From the NCBI GenBank assembly GCA_017958525.1, contig JAGDCN010000024.1, forward strand, positions 1-36,799: a stretch of 36,799 nucleotides of DNA. Direction: 5' to 3'. The DNA comes from Bacteroidales bacterium. GTDB lineage: Bacteria > Bacteroidota > Bacteroidia > Bacteroidales > P3. The notes under the pieces were generated by a model that made no database searches, had not been told where the DNA came from, and worked only from the letters and a program-made list of their open reading frames with translations. Every line of letters begins with the position of its first letter. The stretch's first letter is position 1. Both the position numbers and the translations under genes were made by a program. Below, piece after piece: positions 16,348 to 22,742 of this stretch.

Positions 16348-16599
16348 TTACTGATAAGGCTCGAAGTCGAAGTCGGTGCATAGAATCGAGTCTGTACGGT
16401 CAGGATAAAGTACGGGATCTTTGTCGAAAAGCACATAGCGCAATTGTTCGCAGGTGCCTTTGTCAATGACCATAATTCTAATGCTCTGTGGGTTGGCCTG
16501 CTGACCGAAGACGGCACAACGGCAGGTGCGCTCTTTACTGCACGACGAGAGACCGGCGATAATGGCGACAGCAGCTGCCAATAAGACTATTTTTTTCAT
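16348..16599 (-). CDS. Small cysteine-rich lipoprotein (first of three)
   Basis: An 83-residue protein with signal peptide and lipobox GLSSC (Cys20). The mature part begins SKERTCRC (C26, C28), continues to GTCEQLRYVLF (C50) and ends with a late Cys (C74). This is the same four-cysteine plan as the two related genes downstream. It is the first gene of the operon; a -7 box TATTTTTG lies at 16636-16643. No named family is recognised. Confidence 0.8.
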   Translation of the reverse strand: MKKIVLLAAAVAIIAGLSSCSKERTCRCAVFGQQANPQSIRIMVIDKGTCEQLRYVLFDKDPVLYPDRTDSILCTDFDFEPYQ

Positions 16600-16635
16600 A
16601 TTTAGGATTTATTTTTTTCGCGATGATTCAAAATG

Positions 16636-16643
16636 CAAAAATA
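16636..16643 (-). promoter_or_regulatory. Possible -7 box of the cysteine-rich lipoprotein operon
   Basis: TATTTTTG fits TAnnTTTG and lies 37 bp before the ATG at 16599, in the gap after the methyltransferase gene. No TTTG -33 box is clear, so this rests on one element and the context. Confidence 0.4.
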
Positions 16644-16647
16644 CCAC

Positions 16648-16672
16648 TTTTTTTTCAATCTGTGAAAAAAAA
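16648..16672 (-). terminator. Possible A/T terminator hairpin after the methyltransferase gene
   Basis: A perfect 10-bp inverted repeat (16648-16657 with 16663-16672) with a 5-nt loop directly follows the methyltransferase stop codon. It is almost all A/T pairs, so it would be a weak terminator. Confidence 0.35.
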
Positions 16673-17320
16673 TTACAAAACGTTGCAAATCAACATCCCG
16701 TCGCGGATGTCCAGCATAATGTTTTCTACGCGTGGGTCGCTATTGACGTAGTTGTTGAACTCATTGACACAGCGTGTGTCGCTGTCTTGATGTAGCTTTA
16801 TGTCGAGCACTTTTCGACCCCACAGGGTGTTGTCGATGACTATAATTCCGCCACTTCGCATTCGCGGTACCAGCAGGTCGTAAAACTGTTTGTTTTGACG
16901 CTTTCCTGCATCAATAAACGCAAAATCAATGATGGAGGAGGACTCTTTTATTGTTTCCGGAATCAGCTTTCCTGCGTCGCCGATATGCAGTTCCACGCAG
17001 TTTTCCAGGTTGGCACTTGCCAGGTTACGGCGGATAAGGGATTCATATTCTTCGTTGACCTCGAACGTATGGAGTTTTCCTCCGCTTGAAAGTCCGCGGG
17101 CGATACAAATGGTTGAGTAGCCCACGAAAGTCCCAATTTCCACTGCGCACTTGGCTTGCGCTGATCGGCACAGCATAGTCAGCAGACGCCCTTCATACGG
17201 ACCGCAAAGCATTTGTGGCTGCGCAGTGTGCAGATGGGTCCAGCGTTCAATACTGTCGAGTGTCTCATCAACAGCCGTCGTATGCGATGCCAAATAACTA
17301 TCCAAAATTTCAGCTTTCAA
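16673..17320 (-). CDS. Class I SAM-dependent O-methyltransferase (family 3)
   Basis: The 215-residue protein belongs to the cation-dependent O-methyltransferases (catechol/caffeoyl-CoA type, YrrM-like). The SAM-binding loop VEIGTFVGYST (about residues 60-70), the acidic strand HTFEVNEEY and the metal-site segment FAFIDAGKRQNKQFYD are present, followed by GGIIVIDNTLWGRKV. It probably methylates a small hydroxylated compound in the cytoplasm; the substrate is unknown. The only possible start that keeps the N-terminal helix is the TTG at 17320; an in-frame TGA lies upstream and the next Met would delete 36 residues. It starts 4 bp after ftsK, so the two are translationally close. Confidence 0.9.
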   Translation of the reverse strand: MKAEILDSYLASHTTAVDETLDSIERWTHLHTAQPQMLCGPYEGRLLTMLCRSAQAKCAVEIGTFVGYSTICIARGLSSGGKLHTFEVNEEYESLIRRNLASANLENCVELHIGDAGKLIPETIKESSSIIDFAFIDAGKRQNKQFYDLLVPRMRSGGIIVIDNTLWGRKVLDIKLHQDSDTRCVNEFNNYVNSDPRVENIMLDIRDGMLICNVL

Positions 17321-17324
17321 CTCT

Positions 17325-19937
17325 CTATAGTCCTCTCAGTATTTCCTCCAGTGTCACCTCATCCTTTATCAGAACGTCACGGGCTTTCGAACCGTTGTAG
17401 GGCCCCACAATGCCGGCGGCTTCAAGTTGGTCGATGATGCGTCCGGCACGGTTGTAGCCTAACGAAAGTTTGCGCTGCAGCAGCGATGTGCTGCCGAACT
17501 GCGAAGCCACCACAAGGCGCGCCGCGTCGTTGAAGAATTCGTCTTTCGACTTGGCGTCGAATTCCTTGTTTGGTTCGTCGTTCTCGTCAAGATATTCGGG
17601 CAGCAGGAATCCCTCGCCGTCGGCATATCCGCGCTGTTCGCCGATGAAGTGCGACAGGCGTTCAATCTCGATTGTTTCGATAAGGGCGCATTGACAGCGC
17701 ACCAAGTCCTTGCCGGCTAACGAGATGAGCATATCGCCACGACCAATCAGTTGGTTTGCACCACTGGTGTCGAGGATAGTGCGCGAGTCGATGGCTGATA
17801 TGACGCGGAAAGCAATTCGTGCAGGGAAGTTTGCCTTGATGGCACCGGTAATGATGTTGGTTGTAGGACGCTGGGTGGCTATGATCAGGTGGATACCGAT
17901 GGCACGGGCCAGCTGCGCCAGTCGGCAGATAGGCAGTTCCACCTCCTTGCCGGCGGTCATAATAAGGTCGGCGAACTCGTCGATAACGAGAACAATATAA
18001 GGCAAATAGCGGTGACCGTGGTCGGGATTGAGTTGACGACTGATGAATTTGGGATTGTATTCCTGTATGTTGCGCACTTTGGCAGCTTTCAGCAGGTCGT
18101 ATCGCTGATCCATCTCGATGCAGAGTGAGTTGAGCGTCCGCACCACTTTCTTTACGTCGGTGATGATGGCCTCTTCCGAGTCGGGCAGTTTGGCCAAATA
18201 GTGCCGCTCTATGGCGTTGTACAGCGACAACTCAACCTTCTTGGGGTCAACCATAATGAACTTGAGTTCAGCAGGATGCTTCTTGTATAGCAGTGAAGCA
18301 ATGACAGCGTTCAACCCCACCGACTTACCCGTACCTGTCGCACCTGCCATCAGCAGGTGGGGCATCTTTGCCAGGTCGGTGACAAACACGTCGTTCGATA
18401 TTGTTTTGCCAAAGGCTATAGGCAGCTCGGCCTTGCTGTTCTTGAAGGCGTCGCTTGTCAGCATCGTCTTCATCGACACAATCTGCGGATTGGCGTTGGG
18501 TACCTCGATACCGATTGTGCCTTTGCCGGGGATGGGAGCAATGATGCGGATACCCAGCGCCGCAAGCGACAAGGCGATATCGTCCTCCAGACTTTTGATT
18601 TTCGAAATGCGGATGCCCGGAGCGGGCTTTATTTCGTAGAGCGTAACTGTCGGGCCCGGCGAGGCGGTAATTTCAACGATGTCAATATTGTAGTTGTGCA
18701 GCGTTTCGACAATGCGGTCCTTGTTAGCCACCAGTTCCTCGCTGGTTACCTTCACGTTTTTCTTCTCCCAGTCCTCCAGAATGTCGATGTCGGGCATCTT
18801 GAAATCTTTGAGATCCAACTTGGGATCGTATGGCTCGTCGATGCCGTAGTGCACCCGATAGTCGTCGGGGTCTAGCTCTGTCTCTTCTTCGCTGTTGGTC
18901 AGAGTGTCATTGTCGTTCGTTTCGTTCACAGTGAAAATAGGGTCGCCGCCCTCCGTTTTTTCTCCAGGTCTTCCGGCGCGGCGGTTGATGCGGTCAAACT
19001 CGTCGTCAATACTGAAAGTCACCTTTCCGTCGTCGGCATTGCCTTGGGTCTCCTCAGCATCGTTCTCCTTGCCGTTGCGGCGTTTTTTCACGCTGTCGGT
19101 AACGATATTGTCTAAATGCGAGTCGCTTTCAAAATCAGCACCGTCACTCTTTTCGCCATCACTCTCTTCGTCGTCGTTTTCTTCGTCATCGTCCTCCTCA
19201 TCGTCGATGTCTGTGTCACGATGGAACAGGCGGGCAAAGAAACCGGGCCGCTTTTCCTCCTCGTCTTCATCGTCCTCTTCTTCAATTTCCGGCTCTACAG
19301 TCTTCTCCTGTGGACGCTCTTTGCGTTCGGGCAGTTTGATGCGAACGTGGAACACCAACACCAGGAATATACAGGCCAGGAATAGTAGCAGGATTGGAAG
19401 GCCGATGCGAAGCAGACTATAGAGCATACGTGCAAGTTCAGTGCCAACAACTCCCGACAGGGCAGCACCCAGCGTATATTGGTCGCCCTTGTCTGGATTG
19501 GCCAGCCATCCGATGGTGGTGCAAAGCCACATTACCCAAAACAGTGTGGACCACAGTGTTTTGCGCCATAGGCGGTCGTCGCGCCACAACGTGCGTCGCG
19601 GTGCTTTTTCGCTCTTAGATACGTGGTTTTTCACTATCAAGCGAAGACCATAGACAAAAAGAAGAAAACAAAAACCCATCGACGCAAGTCCGAACGAGTT
19701 GCTTACCAGCTGTTTTGCCAGCCATCCGCCCAGTGTGCCGCACCAGTTGGTCGTTTTGGCCGGCTCAAGTCCCAAGTGGATGTATGCCACCGAAAAACTG
19801 ACGATGGCCACAAAGGCATATACGGACAGAAGCACGTAGAATGCTCCACGCGCCACAGCGAACTGCTTGGAGGCCAGAAACTGCTTCAAGCCTCCCTCTT
19901 TAGTGGGTTTTACCTTCTTTTTATTCTTCGCTTTCAA
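17325..19937 (-). CDS. ftsK: DNA translocase FtsK
   Basis: FtsK pumps chromosomal DNA through the division septum and helps resolve dimers. The 870-residue protein has four N-terminal membrane segments (about 30-50, 80-102, 125-145, 170-198), a long acidic linker rich in Glu/Asp (about 215-360), and the motor with Walker A GATGTGKS (532-539), the MVDPKKVELSLYN segment and a VIDEFADL Walker B. The C-terminal gamma winged helix (about 805-870) reads DNA polarity sequences. The start is TTG at 19937: a TGA lies two codons upstream and the next Met is inside membrane segment 2. The 31-bp gap to the upstream gene is made entirely of degenerate 7-bp repeats. Confidence 0.97.
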   Translation of the reverse strand: MKAKNKKKVKPTKEGGLKQFLASKQFAVARGAFYVLLSVYAFVAIVSFSVAYIHLGLEPAKTTNWCGTLGGWLAKQLVSNSFGLASMGFCFLLFVYGLRLIVKNHVSKSEKAPRRTLWRDDRLWRKTLWSTLFWVMWLCTTIGWLANPDKGDQYTLGAALSGVVGTELARMLYSLLRIGLPILLLFLACIFLVLVFHVRIKLPERKERPQEKTVEPEIEEEDDEDEEEKRPGFFARLFHRDTDIDDEEDDDEENDDEESDGEKSDGADFESDSHLDNIVTDSVKKRRNGKENDAEETQGNADDGKVTFSIDDEFDRINRRAGRPGEKTEGGDPIFTVNETNDNDTLTNSEEETELDPDDYRVHYGIDEPYDPKLDLKDFKMPDIDILEDWEKKNVKVTSEELVANKDRIVETLHNYNIDIVEITASPGPTVTLYEIKPAPGIRISKIKSLEDDIALSLAALGIRIIAPIPGKGTIGIEVPNANPQIVSMKTMLTSDAFKNSKAELPIAFGKTISNDVFVTDLAKMPHLLMAGATGTGKSVGLNAVIASLLYKKHPAELKFIMVDPKKVELSLYNAIERHYLAKLPDSEEAIITDVKKVVRTLNSLCIEMDQRYDLLKAAKVRNIQEYNPKFISRQLNPDHGHRYLPYIVLVIDEFADLIMTAGKEVELPICRLAQLARAIGIHLIIATQRPTTNIITGAIKANFPARIAFRVISAIDSRTILDTSGANQLIGRGDMLISLAGKDLVRCQCALIETIEIERLSHFIGEQRGYADGEGFLLPEYLDENDEPNKEFDAKSKDEFFNDAARLVVASQFGSTSLLQRKLSLGYNRAGRIIDQLEAAGIVGPYNGSKARDVLIKDEVTLEEILRGL

Positions 19938-19967
19938 CTCTCAGTTCTCAATTATCAATTCCAACTA
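19933..19967 (-). repeat. Degenerate 7-bp tandem repeats at the ftsK start
   Basis: On the minus strand five heptads run TAGTTGG, AATTGAT, AATTGAG, AACTGAG, AGTTGAA. They fill the whole gap between the upstream stop codon and ftsK and include the ftsK TTG start. A similar array lies at 27661-27688. Confidence 0.6.
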
Positions 19968-19968
19968 A

Positions 19969-20718
19969 TCAGTCTTCCTGCAGATACTTCATCTCTTCGC
20001 TGATCTGTTTGAAGAGTTCCTTGAAGTCCTCGTCCGAGATGGTGTCGTAGCCACTGGGCAGCAGCATATCAACCTCTTTCACCTTTCCTTTCTTCACCTC
20101 GGTGGCGGTCAGTGTCAGCTGGCGGCCTTCGCCAAGGTCGGTAGAATACTCAAGACCGATGCCTCTGATGCCGTAGAAAAGCAGGTTCACATCGGGGCCC
20201 ATCTCGTCGTTATACCACACAACAATGGGGTGGTCGTCACCCTCTTCACCAAAGACGTGGATAATAGCCTTCTTGGCCGTAACACCGGCAATGGTCTTCG
20301 TCTCGCCTGCCACATATTCGATATACATACCCTCGTCGTCGGGAATCGTAAGACTGTCAATCTGGGCCTGGGTCAACTCGGTCTTGGCCAGAATCTTGCT
20401 CGAACCTTGGTAGTCAAGCTCTACGTCGTTCTGCGACAAATACATAAAAATCATACTCAGGTCCCAGCACATATACTGCTTGCGACCGTCGATGAGAATG
20501 CTGTTGATCATCGGTGAATTGGTAAAAACCTTACTGGACGTCAGCACTTTGTCATCGTAAACCTTCAACTCGGCGGTGGCCATCTGGTCGGGGACTTGGA
20601 AAGCGGTCTCGCCAGTCGATTCTACCTTGTAGATAATCGTACCTTTGAAGGTGTTCTGAGCCGTCAGCGCTCCCATCGACAATACGGCAAACGCCGCAAA
20701 TAACATTATTTTTTTCAT
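19969..20718 (-). CDS. Exported DUF4412-like protein
   Basis: A 249-residue protein with a signal peptide (MKKIMLFAAFAVLSMGALTAQ). The mature part is an all-beta domain beginning FKGTIIYKVES, with internal strands around AELKVYDDK and YMCWDLSMIFMYL and a long 'AGVTAKKAIIHVFGEE' stretch. This is the layout of DUF4412/GLPGLI-type periplasmic proteins of Bacteroidetes, structurally reminiscent of lipoprotein carriers. In many Bacteroidetes the ftsK neighbour is the lipoprotein carrier LolA. Here the protein lies upstream of ftsK and I cannot call it LolA. The acidic C-terminal helix is unremarkable. It lies upstream of ftsK with a 31-bp gap. Confidence 0.7.
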   Translation of the reverse strand: MKKIMLFAAFAVLSMGALTAQNTFKGTIIYKVESTGETAFQVPDQMATAELKVYDDKVLTSSKVFTNSPMINSILIDGRKQYMCWDLSMIFMYLSQNDVELDYQGSSKILAKTELTQAQIDSLTIPDDEGMYIEYVAGETKTIAGVTAKKAIIHVFGEEGDDHPIVVWYNDEMGPDVNLLFYGIRGIGLEYSTDLGEGRQLTLTATEVKKGKVKEVDMLLPSGYDTISDEDFKELFKQISEEMKYLQED

Positions 20719-20853
20719 AATTAAAGTTGATTTGTTTCTGTATAATTCTTTTTCTGTTTTTATGCAGCCGTCTTCGGATGCGATATATTTTTGATATAAC
20801 GATATTTTTTATATATTATTTTGCAGTGATAAGAAAAAACTTGCGGTATGGTG

Positions 20854-22260
20854 TTACAGCATCGGTACCAGTGTCCACAGTCGGTTGGAGTTGGATCCCT
20901 TTATAAGTATTGTGGCGTTGCTTACGGTGTTGTCTGTCAATTGCTTTGCAGCTTCTTCGGTCGTGGCATACCATTCCACCAAATGCTTCCCTTCGGCAAA
21001 ACGGAACTCGTCGCCAATCAGGATGATGCGATCAAATCCGGCGGATTCGATGCGGTCATACAGATTGCTGTGCTCGCTGCGCGACTCATTCCCCAGTTCC
21101 TTCATAGCTCCAAGGATGACCATTTTGTTGTTGGCCTTCATTGCGGCAAAGTTGTCAACCGCCACTTGCATACTCGACGGGTTGGCGTTGTAGCAATCCA
21201 GAATCAGTGTGTTGCGCTCTGTTTTGCGGCACTGCGAGCGGTTGTTTGAAGGCTGGTACTGCTCGATGGCGGTTTTGATGTCATATAGTTCAACACCAAA
21301 ATAGTGTCCCACACATACTGCCGCCATCGCATTGGTATAATTGTAATCGCCTATCAGTTGCGACTGGACACTATAGACTGTGTCGCCTTCTTCAAAATAG
21401 AATTTCATATAGGGGTCGGACGATATGTATGAGCCTTTGTACTCAGCCGTCTCGCTGCTACCGTAGGTTACTACCGATGCCATAGGCAGATTGACACCGC
21501 GCGGGATAAAATCCGTGCCGTAGTCGGTAGGTGTCACGCTGGGTATCGACGGCACCACACCAGGCAGAACAGATGGCGACTGGGCAAGCTGGGCCATCTT
21601 CTCGGCACGCTCCATCAGAATACCGTCGTCGGCATTGACAAAAATCACTCCGGCCATTGCCGCCAGATGTTTATATAGCTCGGTCTTGGTGCGTATCACC
21701 CCCTTGAACGAGCCGAAACCCTCCAGATGCGCCTTGCCGACATTGGTAATCAATCCAAATTCAGGATTGGCAATATTGCACAGGAAGTCGATTTCGCCAG
21801 GATGATTGGCACCCATTTCGACTATCAGTATTTCAGTGTCGGCGGGTGTCGAAAGCAACGTCAGCGGTACGCCGATGTGATTGTTCAGGTTGCCTTGAGT
21901 GCAATGAACGTGGTATTTCTTTGAAAGGACGGCATTTATCAACTCTTTTGTCGTTGTTTTGCCATTGGTGCCGGTGATGCCGATGACGGGTATTGTCATC
22001 TGGCTGCGGTGATAACGTGCCAACTCTTGCAGCGTCTGCAGTGAGTTCTTCACGACTATGCAGCGGTCGTCAACTTTGTGGTTGGCGTTGTCGATAATGC
22101 ATAGCGCAGCACCGCTCTCAAGCGCTTGAGGGGCAAATTGGTTGCCGTCGAAATTGTCGCCGCGCAGGCCAAAAAAGATGCAACCTTCGCTGATTTGTCG
22201 CGAATCGGTGGTCACCGTGCGTGTTTTGAGGTATTCAGAATAGAGCTCTTCAATAGTCAT
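20854..22260 (-). CDS. murF: UDP-MurNAc-tripeptide--D-alanyl-D-alanine ligase
   Basis: MurF adds D-Ala-D-Ala to UDP-MurNAc-tripeptide, the last cytoplasmic step of peptidoglycan precursor synthesis. The 468-residue protein has the N-terminal UDP-binding domain with FGLRGDNFDGNQF (about 30-42), the ATP loop GITGTNGKTTTKE (94-106), NLNNHIGVPLTLL (about 124-136), EMGANHPGEI and the C-terminal DCYNANPSSM motif. It is somewhat longer than usual because of a proline-rich insertion near residues 226-255 in the central domain. ATG start at 22260. A 135-bp gap separates it from the DUF4412-like gene downstream. Confidence 0.97.
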   Translation of the reverse strand: MTIEELYSEYLKTRTVTTDSRQISEGCIFFGLRGDNFDGNQFAPQALESGAALCIIDNANHKVDDRCIVVKNSLQTLQELARYHRSQMTIPVIGITGTNGKTTTKELINAVLSKKYHVHCTQGNLNNHIGVPLTLLSTPADTEILIVEMGANHPGEIDFLCNIANPEFGLITNVGKAHLEGFGSFKGVIRTKTELYKHLAAMAGVIFVNADDGILMERAEKMAQLAQSPSVLPGVVPSIPSVTPTDYGTDFIPRGVNLPMASVVTYGSSETAEYKGSYISSDPYMKFYFEEGDTVYSVQSQLIGDYNYTNAMAAVCVGHYFGVELYDIKTAIEQYQPSNNRSQCRKTERNTLILDCYNANPSSMQVAVDNFAAMKANNKMVILGAMKELGNESRSEHSNLYDRIESAGFDRIILIGDEFRFAEGKHLVEWYATTEEAAKQLTDNTVSNATILIKGSNSNRLWTLVPML

Positions 22261-22490
22261 ATTACCTTTTTTTTACTTTCGGGAGTTATAAGATGTGGCT
22301 AAATAGGGAGTTACGATCTTCGAACAGTACGAGTTTTGAAGCGTCCATTGTGTATATTGTATTGTCCATTTTTAACTTCCTTCTATTACTTCCACTTTAA
22401 CGTCAAAGTTAAAACGCCAAAAAATGTTTTTTATTTTATGGAATGCGAGAAAGGATATAAAAGTCGGTCCGACCGATTTGGGTTAAAGCA
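22261..22490. other. Intergenic stretch between murF and tRNA-Pro
   Basis: No coding potential is visible. It contains a 13-bp palindrome, TCGGTCCGACCGA (22464-22476), of unknown role. Confidence 0.45.
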
Positions 22491-22493
22491 ACA

Positions 22494-22527
22494 TAAAAAA
22501 TAAAGGGTTCTTTTGAAGAACCCTTTT
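22494..22527 (-). terminator. Rho-independent terminator of tRNA-Pro
   Basis: A 9-bp stem, AAAGGGTTC / GAACCCTTT (within 22502-22526), with a 7-nt loop. On the minus strand it is followed by TTTATTTTTT. It lies just downstream of the tRNA-Pro 3' end. Confidence 0.85.
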
Positions 22528-22532
22528 GTCTG

Positions 22533-22606
22533 TCGGGGCGAGAAGACTCGAACTTCCGACCCCTTGCACCCCATGCAAGTGCGCTAGCCAACTGCGCCAC
22601 GCCCCG
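22533..22606 (-). tRNA. tRNA-Pro(GGG)
   Basis: A 74-nt cloverleaf on the minus strand. Acceptor stem CGGGGCG/CGCCCCG, anticodon arm CTTGC-ATGGGGT-GCAAG (anticodon GGG, proline), T arm AGTTCGAGTCT, discriminator A. The C1-G72 pair is diagnostic of tRNA-Pro. CCA is not encoded. Confidence 0.95.
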
Positions 22607-22664
22607 AACTCGGTTTGTCATTTTTGTTGGGGAAAACAGCGTTTCCCTGCCTCAAATGCGGGTG

Positions 22665-22696
22665 CAAAAGTACTACTTTTTGCGATACCCACCAAA
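22665..22696 (-). promoter_or_regulatory. Promoter of tRNA-Pro
   Basis: On the minus strand TTTG (22693-22696) and TACTTTTG (22665-22672) are 20 bp apart. The -7 box is followed by GCACCCG, as in the other stable-RNA promoters of the window. Confidence 0.8.
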
Positions 22697-22742
22697 TTTT
22701 TTTTGCTTTATTTTGCGAAATAGTATTCTATAGGTCTTTTAA

